Part shown: in pieces, positions 15,767-22,883 of the stretch | How the letters are laid out: each line of letters starts with the position of its first letter | Numbering within the stretch: the first letter of the stretch is position 1 | DNA from: DAIDKA01 sp049792815 | GTDB lineage: Bacteria > Pseudomonadota > Gammaproteobacteria > Steroidobacterales > Steroidobacteraceae | Assembly: GCA_049792815.1 (NCBI GenBank) | Contig: JBARBG010000001.1 | Span: 1 to 34,835 of the forward strand | Reading direction: 5' to 3' | DNA length: 34,835 nt | Made by a program: the position numbers and the translations under genes | The notes under the pieces: model-generated | The model's database searches: none | What the model was told of the DNA's origin: nothing | Seen by the model: only the letters and a program-made list of their open reading frames with translations

Positions 15767-18045
15767 GCGCGCACCGCTGCGATGGCGCGCAGCACCGCTT
15801 CGGGGGTCGCCGGCGCCGGCAGTTCCACCCGGACGCCCTCGGCACCGCAACTGGCCACGGCATTACGGATGGCCAGCAGCGTTGATATCGCCAGCATCAG
15901 CGGCGGCTCGCCGACGGCCTTGGACTGGTAGATGGTCTCCTCGTGATTGGGATGGCCTTCGAACAGGCGGATATTCGCAACTGCCGGCCAGTCCCCGACG
16001 GTGGGAATCTTGTAGGTGGAGGGCGCGTGGGTCCGCAGGCGTCCCGCGCCATCCCACCACAGCTCCTCGCTGGTCAGCCAGCCCACGCCCTGCAGGAAGC
16101 CGCCCTCGATCTGCCCCATGTCGATGGCCTGATTCAGTGATTTGCCGACATCGTGGAGAATGTCCACGCGCAGCAGCCGCGTCTCTCCGGTCAGGGTGTC
16201 GATGGCGACCTCGCTCACGGCCGCACCGAAGGCGAAATAGAAAAATGGCTGCCCCGTCATCGTGGAGTTGTCCCAGCGAATGCGCGGCGTGCGGTAGTAC
16301 CCCGTGGATGACAGCGAGACGCGTGCGCGATAGGCCTGCTGTACCAGGTGGGCAAAGGTGAGCTGCCGCTCACCGACCTGCACCTGTCCGTCGGCAAAGT
16401 GGATGTCCGCGATGCCGACCTTGAAGTGCTCGCTGGCAAACTGGACCAGGCGCTCGCGGATGGTCTGGGCCGCCGCCTGCGCCGCCTTGCCATTCAGGTC
16501 CGCGCCCGATGAGGCCGCCGTGGCGGAGGTATTGGGCACTTTGGAGGTGTCGGTCGCCGATACCCGGATCGCGGACAAGGGCAGACCGAACTCATGGGCC
16601 ACCACCTGAGCCACCTTGGTGAACAGGCCCTGCCCCATTTCCGTGCCGCCATGGTTGAGCAGCACGGACCCGTCGGTATACACATGCACCAGGGCCCCTG
16701 CCTGGTTGTATTGGGTGGCCGTGAAGGATATGCCGAACTTGACCGGGCTGAGCGCGAGACCCCGGCGGATGTGCGGCTGCGTGGCATTCCACTGCGCGAT
16801 CTGCTGGCGGCGCTCGTGATAGGCGGCGCTGCGGACCAGCTCATCGACTATGGGCACGGTGCGATTGCCCAGCACGATCTGCCCATAGGGCGTCACATTG
16901 CGACTTTCCTCGCCATAGAAGTTCTGCCGCCGCACCAGCAATGGGTCCAGATGCAGGTAGTTCGCCATCTCATCCAGGATCTGCTCGATCATGAGCATGC
17001 CCTGCGGGCCCCCGAAGCCGCGGAATGCCGTGTTGGATACGGTGTGCGTCTTGCAGCGATGGCAGACGATTTCGACATTCTCCAGGTAGTAGGCGTTATC
17101 CACGTGCAGCACGGCCCGGTCGTTGACCGGACCTGACAGATCCGCCGAATAGCCGCAGCGCGAGGCAAGCTGGAGCGACAACGCCAGGATCCGACCCGAC
17201 CCATCGAAGCCCACGGTGTAGTCGGCCACGAAGTCGTGACGCTTGCCGGTCATCTCCATGTCAGTGTCGCGGTCCAAGCGCAGCTTCACCGGCCGTGCCG
17301 TGGCGCGCGCCATGACCGCGGCGGCCGCCGCAATCAGCGCGGGCTGGGTCTCCTTGCCGCCGAAACCCCCGCCCATGCGCCGGCACTGTACGGTGACCCG
17401 GTTGGCGGGCACACCCAGCGCGTGCGCGATGATCTGCTGGACTTCGGAAGGGTGCTGGGTGGAGCTGTGCACCAGCATGCCGCCGTCTTCCTGCGGGATG
17501 GCCGCCGCAACCTGACCCTCCAGATAGAAATGATCCTGCCCGCCCACCGCCAGTGAACCGCTGAGGCGGTGCGCGGCGTGCGCCAGGGCCTCCTGTGGCC
17601 GGCCGCGCGTCAGGCCGGTGCTGGGCAGCACGAAGCTCTTGGCCGCCACGGCGGCGCGAACATCCAGGATCGCCGGCAGGGCCTGGTATTCGACCACGGC
17701 ACGGACGGCGGCCCGGCGCGCCCGTTGATAACTGTCGGCCGCGACCGCGAACAGTGGCTGGCCGACGTGCTGCACCAGTCCGGGTGCAAATATCGGGTCA
17801 TCATGGACCGCGGACCCATAGTTGTTCTCGCCCGGGACATCCTGCGCGGTGAAAACCGCCACCACTCCCGGTGCTGCCCGGACCGGCGCCAGGTCCAGGC
17901 CCGTCACCCGTCCGTGCGCGATGCTGCTCATGCCAAAGGCGCCATGCAGCGCATTGGCGGGCAGCGGAATATCGTCCGTGTAATCCGCCGCGCCGCTCAC
18001 ATGCAGGTGCGCGCTGTCGTGCGGTGGTGCGGCGGCGGTGCTCAT
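15763..18045 (-). CDS. xdhB: Xanthine dehydrogenase, molybdopterin-binding subunit
   Basis: Catalytic large subunit oxidising hypoxanthine to xanthine and xanthine to urate. 760 residues, normal length for bacterial XdhB. Motifs: HVSGAADYTDDIP near the start, GGQDHFYLEGQ, RRMGGGFGGKE, TAFRGFGGPQGM (substrate Arg region), NHGGTEMGQGLFTKVAQ, and the catalytic Glu in KAVGEPPLMLAIS near the C-terminus. It overlaps xdhA upstream and xdhC downstream by 4 bases each (ATGA), so the three genes are translationally coupled. The cofactor should be the sulfurated Mo-pterin form supplied through XdhC. Confidence 0.95.
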   Translation of the reverse strand: MSTAAAPPHDSAHLHVSGAADYTDDIPLPANALHGAFGMSSIAHGRVTGLDLAPVRAAPGVVAVFTAQDVPGENNYGSAVHDDPIFAPGLVQHVGQPLFAVAADSYQRARRAAVRAVVEYQALPAILDVRAAVAAKSFVLPSTGLTRGRPQEALAHAAHRLSGSLAVGGQDHFYLEGQVAAAIPQEDGGMLVHSSTQHPSEVQQIIAHALGVPANRVTVQCRRMGGGFGGKETQPALIAAAAAVMARATARPVKLRLDRDTDMEMTGKRHDFVADYTVGFDGSGRILALSLQLASRCGYSADLSGPVNDRAVLHVDNAYYLENVEIVCHRCKTHTVSNTAFRGFGGPQGMLMIEQILDEMANYLHLDPLLVRRQNFYGEESRNVTPYGQIVLGNRTVPIVDELVRSAAYHERRQQIAQWNATQPHIRRGLALSPVKFGISFTATQYNQAGALVHVYTDGSVLLNHGGTEMGQGLFTKVAQVVAHEFGLPLSAIRVSATDTSKVPNTSATAASSGADLNGKAAQAAAQTIRERLVQFASEHFKVGIADIHFADGQVQVGERQLTFAHLVQQAYRARVSLSSTGYYRTPRIRWDNSTMTGQPFFYFAFGAAVSEVAIDTLTGETRLLRVDILHDVGKSLNQAIDMGQIEGGFLQGVGWLTSEELWWDGAGRLRTHAPSTYKIPTVGDWPAVANIRLFEGHPNHEETIYQSKAVGEPPLMLAISTLLAIRNAVASCGAEGVRVELPAPATPEAVLRAIAAVRA

Positions 18046-19517
18046 ACCAAGACCTCCGCGAGGCGCGTCAGGGCATCGGGCTCGTAGGCCAGGTAGAAGC
18101 GCCGCAGCAGGTTGGCCGCGCCCATCATGCGGTAGTCACTGCTGGCGCGCATGTCCGACAGTGGCGTGAAGTCCTGCCCCAGGCCCAGCGCCGCGGTCTC
18201 GAAGGTGGCGCGCGACCAGGGCGCACCGATGAGAATCCGTTCGACGCTCGCCGCGCGGGCGGCCACGGCCGCCATTCCCCCCAGGGCCACGCGGGCCGCC
18301 GTGATGCGACCCGCTTCGACACTGACGGCGCAGGCCAGGCAGACCGCGGAGATGTCCTGATCGATTCGCTTGGAGAGCTTGAAGACGCGCACCCGCATGC
18401 CGGGCACGGCCCGCGGCACCCTCACCGCCACCACGAACTCACCGGCCGCCAGGTCTTTTTCCTGGTAGCCGCGATAGAACCTCTCCAGCGCCAGGTGGCG
18501 TGTGTGCGCCCCGCAGCGCAATTCGATTTCAGCACCCAGCGCCATCAGCGTCGGCAGGGCATCGCCGATGGGAGAACCGTTGGCGAGATTGCCGCAAAGC
18601 GTGCCGCTGTTGCGCACGGGCGGGGAGCCAAAGCGATCGGCGACCTCCTGCAGGCAGGGCCACTGCCCCACCAGGGCCTGCCAGGCATCGGTCAATGACA
18701 CGGCCGCTCCGATCCTAAGTCCCTGTGCGTCCGCCTGGATCTGCTGCAACGATTCCACCGCGCCCAAGTAGACAATCGGCGGCAGGTCGCGCAGCTGCTT
18801 GGTGACCCACAGTCCCACATCGGTGCCCCCGGCCAGCACCAGCGCTTGCGGCCGTTCATGCAGTTCCTGCGCCAGCTGCTCCTCGGTCCGCGGCGCATAA
18901 AATCCCGGCAGGCGCAGGGGTTGCTCACGCACCAGCGCGGCCAGCGCCGCACATCGGGATGCACTGCGCGCCGTGGCTGTGGACCAGTGCGCAGGTACGG
19001 GATACCCATGCATGGCAGTGCCTGCATCGATGATGGGGCGATAACCGGTGCAACGGCATAGATTGCCGGAGAGGGCGTGCAGCACCCGCTCGCGGGTAGC
19101 CGCTTCGCCTTCAAGGTACAGCGCGAACAGCGACATCACGAAGCCCGGAGTGCAGAAGCCACACTGCGAACCATGATGGTCGACCATGGACTGCTGGACC
19201 GGATGCAAGGCACCGTCCGCGCCGCGCAAGCCCTCCACCGTCACCAGTTCCTGCCCGTCCAAAGTGGCCATGAAACGAATGCAGGAATTGATGGCGCGGT
19301 ACTGGATGCGGGTGCCATCCGCCGCGAGTGCACCGGTGACGACGGTACAGGCACCGCAATCGCCCTCGGCACAACCTTCCTTGGTACCCGTGAGACCGCG
19401 CACCTCGCGCAGGTATTCCAGCACCGTCATGGTGCACGGCAGCGCCGGCTCGCGCACCAGCTGGCCGTTCAGCACGAAACGGACTTCGCTGGCGGGCGCT
19501 CCGGCACCGGTTGGCAT
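18042..19517 (-). CDS. xdhA: Xanthine dehydrogenase, Fe-S and FAD subunit
   Basis: Electron-transfer small subunit taking electrons from the Mo centre to NAD+. 491 residues. A plant-type [2Fe-2S] domain (GCAEGDCGACTVV) and a second [2Fe-2S] helical domain (GSQCGFCTPGFVMS and GNLCRCTGYRPI) fill about residues 10-165. The FAD domain follows with LVLAGGTDVGLWV and PPVRNSGTLCGNLANGSPIGD, and a C-terminal CO-dehydrogenase-flavoprotein domain with SDYRMMGAANLLRRF. All eight expected cluster cysteines are present. It starts 5 bases after uraH ends, so uraH leads the operon. Confidence 0.95.
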   Translation of the reverse strand: MPTGAGAPASEVRFVLNGQLVREPALPCTMTVLEYLREVRGLTGTKEGCAEGDCGACTVVTGALAADGTRIQYRAINSCIRFMATLDGQELVTVEGLRGADGALHPVQQSMVDHHGSQCGFCTPGFVMSLFALYLEGEAATRERVLHALSGNLCRCTGYRPIIDAGTAMHGYPVPAHWSTATARSASRCAALAALVREQPLRLPGFYAPRTEEQLAQELHERPQALVLAGGTDVGLWVTKQLRDLPPIVYLGAVESLQQIQADAQGLRIGAAVSLTDAWQALVGQWPCLQEVADRFGSPPVRNSGTLCGNLANGSPIGDALPTLMALGAEIELRCGAHTRHLALERFYRGYQEKDLAAGEFVVAVRVPRAVPGMRVRVFKLSKRIDQDISAVCLACAVSVEAGRITAARVALGGMAAVAARAASVERILIGAPWSRATFETAALGLGQDFTPLSDMRASSDYRMMGAANLLRRFYLAYEPDALTRLAEVLV

Positions 19518-19522
19518 GGCTG

Positions 19523-19876
19523 CTATCCGCCCCGATACACGGAGTAGCTCCAGGGCGTGATCAACAGGGGCACATGATAGTGCTGGTCCGCCGCGGCGAT
19601 GCCGATCTGGACCGCGGCGTATTCGATGAAGGCCGGTTGCGACAGCTGCACGCCCCGTGACCGGAAGTACTCGGCGGTATGAAATGTCAGCAGGTAGCTG
19701 CCTGGCTTGAAATGGGCGTCGGACAGCAGCGGCGCCCCGAGCCGCCCATCGGCACCGGTGGCCCCTTTGGTGAGCAGCCGCAGGCCCTCCGGCGCGCGCT
19801 CATGCAGTTCGATGCGCAAGCCCGCGGCGGGCAGCCCCACGCTGATGTCCAGAACATGTGTCGTCAGTTCGCCCAT
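19523..19876 (-). CDS. uraH: 5-hydroxyisourate hydrolase (transthyretin-related)
   Basis: Hydrolyses 5-hydroxyisourate to OHCU, the step between PuuD and UraD. 117 residues, full family length. Conserved catalytic parts are seen: THVLD (His7), the central Arg45 in DGRLGAP, and HYHVPLLITPWSYSVY. The protein ends YRGG, whereas the family hallmark is a terminal YRGS or YRGT. No signal peptide, so cytosolic. It is the first gene of the operon uraH-xdhA-xdhB-xdhC-puuD-uraD-permease. TAGCAT 6 bases before the ATG predicts a leaderless mRNA. Confidence 0.93.
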   Translation of the reverse strand: MGELTTHVLDISVGLPAAGLRIELHERAPEGLRLLTKGATGADGRLGAPLLSDAHFKPGSYLLTFHTAEYFRSRGVQLSQPAFIEYAAVQIGIAAADQHYHVPLLITPWSYSVYRGG

Positions 19877-19913
19877 GGGTCGATGCTAACGACAATGGCA
19901 ATGCGTATGCAAT
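19863..19913 (-). repeat. Promoter-plus-start module, copy 1 (uraH)
   Basis: Runs from ATTGC at 19913 to the end of ATGGGCGAACTGAC at 19863. It aligns with 22883-22832 before guaD: same 18-base spacer, TAGCATCG identical, first 14 coding bases identical, about 39 of 51 positions equal overall with one gap. Confidence 0.6.
19883..19912 (-). promoter_or_regulatory. uraH operon promoter
   Basis: TTGCAT (19912-19907), 18-base spacer, TAGCAT (19888-19883), then 6 bases to the uraH ATG. The plus-strand string CGATGCTAACG (19881-19891) recurs, with at most one change, before guaD and the TonB-dependent receptor. Confidence 0.55.
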
Positions 19914-19922
19914 GATTGGCCC

Positions 19923-20930
19923 ATGGCGCTCTCCACCCCCGACTTCATCAGGGCGTTGCCCAAAGCAGAACTGCATGTGCACATAGAGGGCACGCTGGAG
20001 CCTGAACTGGTGTTCGCGCTGGCCGCGAAACATGGCATCGGGTTGCCTTACCCGAGCGTTGCCGAGCTGCGGGCGGCCTACCGCTTCGTTGACCTGCAGT
20101 CCTTCCTCGACATCTATTATTCGGGCACCACGGTGCTGCGCGAGGTGGCGGACTTCCACGCCATGACCAGCGCCTACCTGCGCCGGGCCGACGCGGACGG
20201 CATCGTCCATAGCGAAATATTCTTCGACCCGCAGGCCCACACCGCCCGCGGTGTACCCCTTTCCGTCGTGATGACCGGCATGACCCGGGCGCTCGAGGAG
20301 GCAGAGGCGCAGACGGGAATCACCCATCGGCTGATCCTGTGTTTCCTGCGTCACCTGCCGGCCGAGGATGCGATGCGGACGCTGGAGCAGGCACTGCCCT
20401 GGCGCGACCGTCTCACGGCGGTCGGCCTGGATTCTTCAGAAGCCGGCCACCCGCCTGCGAAGTTCGCGGCGGTGTTTGCACGCGCGCGCAGCCTCGGGTT
20501 GCTGGCCGTCGCCCATGCCGGTGAGGAAGGACCACCGGCCTACATCGAGGAGGCGCTCGACGTGCTTCACGTGCAGCGCATCGACCATGGCGTGCGCTGC
20601 GTCGAGGATCCGGCACTGGTGGCGCGCCTGGCGCGTGAGCGTGTGCCGCTGACGGTGTGTCCGCTGTCCAATGTCCGGTTGCGGGTATTTGACAAGATGT
20701 CCGACCACAATCTCAAGACCCTTCTTGAGCAGGGTCTGTGCGTCACCGTGAATTCCGATGACCCCGCCTATTTCGGCGGCTATATGCAGGATAATTTCCT
20801 GGCGGTAGCCGAGGCCCTGACGCTGTCGCATGTCCAGCTGGCGCAGCTCGCCCGCAATTCCATCGAGGCTTCGTTCCTTGAACCTGCGAGCAAGCAGCGC
20901 TGGTACGAAAGAATTGACGCGCTGGGTTAA
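19923..20930 (+). CDS. Adenine deaminase of the adenosine deaminase superfamily
   Basis: Most likely converts adenine to hypoxanthine. 335 residues, TIM-barrel metal hydrolase: ELHVHIEGTLEPELVF (metal His18, His20), VAHAGEEGPP (His and catalytic Glu), RIDHGVR, CPLSN, VNSDDPAYFGG (Asp ligand). FFDPQAHTARG, VGLDSSEAGHPPAKF and FLRHLP match bacterial and yeast adenine deaminases, whereas true adenosine deaminases carry a DLAGDE motif in place of LDSSE. Automatic annotation may call it adenosine deaminase. ATG at 19923 opens the usual N-terminus. It diverges from uraH and converges on the DHFR-fold gene, sharing TTAA for both stops (20927-20930). Confidence 0.88.
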   Translation: MALSTPDFIRALPKAELHVHIEGTLEPELVFALAAKHGIGLPYPSVAELRAAYRFVDLQSFLDIYYSGTTVLREVADFHAMTSAYLRRADADGIVHSEIFFDPQAHTARGVPLSVVMTGMTRALEEAEAQTGITHRLILCFLRHLPAEDAMRTLEQALPWRDRLTAVGLDSSEAGHPPAKFAAVFARARSLGLLAVAHAGEEGPPAYIEEALDVLHVQRIDHGVRCVEDPALVARLARERVPLTVCPLSNVRLRVFDKMSDHNLKTLLEQGLCVTVNSDDPAYFGGYMQDNFLAVAEALTLSHVQLAQLARNSIEASFLEPASKQRWYERIDALG

Positions 20931-21490
20931 CGGCCCCGCACTGCGTAACGCAGCCCCACCATGCCGCTCTTGTAGGCTTTGACCTCGGTCAGATGCAGCG
21001 GGACGTCGCGGTCCAGGTTCTCAAAGAAGGGGATGCCATCGCCGATCAGGATCGGCAGTATCGAATAACGAACCTCGTCGGCCAGCCCGAGACGCAGGCA
21101 GGCACCTGAAACCACACCACCGCCCACCACCCAGATGCTGCGAAACATCGGCCGCAGCTGCCCATTCACCAGCTGCGCCAGGTCGCCCGAGTGGAACTTA
21201 ACGGTGTCGCGGGTTCGCGGCAGATCGCGACTCGTGAGGACGAAGGTGGGTTTGTCGCCATACGCCCAGCCGAAGCCCTTGGCTTCGAAACCCAATGCGG
21301 TTTCGTAGGTCCGTGACCCCATCACGTAGCAGTCGATGGTCTTCAGAAATGCCTCGACGTAAGCCGGGTCGAGGGTATCCCCGCCTGCGAATTCGTCCGC
21401 GGTTTCAAGCCAGTCGACGCGCCCGTCCCTGCGGGCGATGAAGCCGTCGAGACTGGCCGCCATGTGGACCGTTACGCAAGCATCATTCAT
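20927..21490 (-). CDS. Dihydrofolate reductase-fold (RibD C-terminal family) protein
   Basis: 187 residues of the family including YwjB/YyaP and the RibD reductase domain. Seen: TVHMAASLDGFIARRDGRVDWL at the start, DCYVMGSRTYETALGF, VLTSRDLPR, a nucleotide-binding IWVVGGGVVSGACLRLGLADEV, and ILPILIGDGIPFF. Likely an NAD(P)H-dependent reductase; the substrate is unknown. ATG at 21490 is preferred because it starts the conserved strand and overlaps the guaD stop as ATGA, giving translational coupling. That coupling hints at a link with guanine or pterin metabolism, but the evidence is only positional. Confidence 0.85.
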   Translation of the reverse strand: MNDACVTVHMAASLDGFIARRDGRVDWLETADEFAGGDTLDPAYVEAFLKTIDCYVMGSRTYETALGFEAKGFGWAYGDKPTFVLTSRDLPRTRDTVKFHSGDLAQLVNGQLRPMFRSIWVVGGGVVSGACLRLGLADEVRYSILPILIGDGIPFFENLDRDVPLHLTEVKAYKSGMVGLRYAVRGR

Positions 21491-22845
21491 ACGACCCGCC
21501 GGTTCGCCACCCACACCTGGCTGATATTGGCCCGCGATGCCCCATAGATCAATTTCTGCAGCACCGTGTCAGGCCGCTCATCGTCGCCAAGCCGCAGATT
21601 GCTGCCGGGCGCCGCAACATCCAGGACGCAGGCATCGAACTGGTAGCCGGGCGCAAACACACCCACGGGCAGATCAAGGGCAATGCCGCCGCCGGTCGTG
21701 GCCAGCCAGAACGCCGTCAGCGCATCGATGCGCGCGCCCGGCTGGCGCCGCTCGCTGCGCGCAAGGCGCGCATCCACGCCGGATTCCAGCTGGCGCGCGC
21801 TGATGATGGCGTGACGCGCATTCTCCAGCACCGAGGGACTCGCGCCGCCGGCGATATCCGTGCCCAGTCCCACATGCACGCCGGCGTCCAGCATGCGCCG
21901 CAGCGGAAACACCGCATCCGAAAAATACACATTGGACAACGGGCAATGCGCGATGCCCGTGCCGCGCTCGCGGATCACCGCCGCATCGGCATCGTCGACG
22001 AAATTGCCATGGGCCAGTACCGTGCGCCGCGACAACAGGCCGAAGGAATCCAACGCCGCCGTGTCCGTGCGGCCGAAACGCTCGCGCACGTAGTGGTGCT
22101 GCCAGTCGCTCTCCGAACAGTGCGTCTGCACATGGCAGCCGGTCTCGCGCGCCAGCCTCCCCAGGCTACCCAGCAGCGCATCGGTGCAGGCGGGAATGAA
22201 GCGCGGCGTGATCACCGGATGGATCAGGCCCTGGCCGCCGGGCAGCGCCTGCACATAGCTGATGAACTCGCGCGTTTCGCGCAGGGCGACCTCGGCCGAA
22301 GGGTCGCGGTAGAAATCCGGACACTGATCCGGATTGTCCATTGTCACGCGCCCGATGAGGGCGCGCTGCGAGTGGCGCAGGCAGATGTCGGCGAGCGCCC
22401 GGGTCGCCGGAAGGTGAAGCGTGGCGAAGTACATGGCCGTGGTCGTGCCATTGGCCAGAAGGTTCGCGACCAGTGACTCGTACACCTGGATGGCGAAGGC
22501 CGTATCCGCGTACCGAGATTCCAACGGGAAGGTGAATTTCTGCAGCCAGTCCTGAAGCGGCAGGTCCAGGGCCTCGCCCAGTTGCGGCCATTGCGGCGCG
22601 TGGACGTGCAGATCCACCATTCCCGGCAGAACCCAGTGCCGCGGCCCCAGCGTGACCAGGTTGCCGGCCGTGGCCAGGCGCTCGGCTTCGGCGCTGGCGG
22701 CGGCCGAGCCGGCGCCATGAACCGCGCTGATGGCGCCGTCGGCGGCCACGACCATGAGCGCATCCTTCAGACACACCAGCCGGCCGCGCTCCGGCGCATG
22801 CAGGAAGGTGCCGCGGAACCCCCGCTCGTTGGTCAGTTCGCCCAT
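21487..22845 (-). CDS. guaD: Guanine deaminase
   Basis: Converts guanine to xanthine and ammonia, feeding XdhAB. 452 residues, amidohydrolase fold. Motifs: LPGMVDLHVHAPQWPQLG (zinc His pair), PLESRYAD, ITPRFIPACTDALL, VQTHCSESDWQHHYVRE, TVLAHGNFVDD, GTGIAHCPLSNVYFSDAVFPLR and VGLGTDIAGGASPSVLE. These match GuaD rather than other amidohydrolases. The first five residues, MGELT, are identical in protein and DNA to those of UraH and are not part of the GuaD core. TAGCAT 7 bases upstream predicts a leaderless mRNA. The coupled DHFR-fold gene follows. Confidence 0.93.
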   Translation of the reverse strand: MGELTNERGFRGTFLHAPERGRLVCLKDALMVVAADGAISAVHGAGSAAASAEAERLATAGNLVTLGPRHWVLPGMVDLHVHAPQWPQLGEALDLPLQDWLQKFTFPLESRYADTAFAIQVYESLVANLLANGTTTAMYFATLHLPATRALADICLRHSQRALIGRVTMDNPDQCPDFYRDPSAEVALRETREFISYVQALPGGQGLIHPVITPRFIPACTDALLGSLGRLARETGCHVQTHCSESDWQHHYVRERFGRTDTAALDSFGLLSRRTVLAHGNFVDDADAAVIRERGTGIAHCPLSNVYFSDAVFPLRRMLDAGVHVGLGTDIAGGASPSVLENARHAIISARQLESGVDARLARSERRQPGARIDALTAFWLATTGGGIALDLPVGVFAPGYQFDACVLDVAAPGSNLRLGDDERPDTVLQKLIYGASRANISQVWVANRRVV

Positions 22846-22883
22846 CCGCCCGATGCTAGCGGCACAGGCGACGCGAACGCAAT
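22832..22883 (-). repeat. Promoter-plus-start module, copy 2 (guaD)
   Basis: Begins at 22883, the base right after the receptor gene's stop codon, and ends with ATGGGCGAACTGAC at 22832. It is the partner of 19913-19863 before uraH. Homology spans the -35 region, spacer, -10 and the first 14 coding bases, and stops within the coding sequence. Confidence 0.6.
22853..22882 (-). promoter_or_regulatory. guaD promoter
   Basis: TTGCGT (22882-22877), 18-base spacer, TAGCAT (22858-22853), then 7 bases to the ATG at 22845. The plus-strand string CGATGCTAGCG (22851-22861) is identical to that at the TonB-dependent receptor promoter. Confidence 0.55.
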
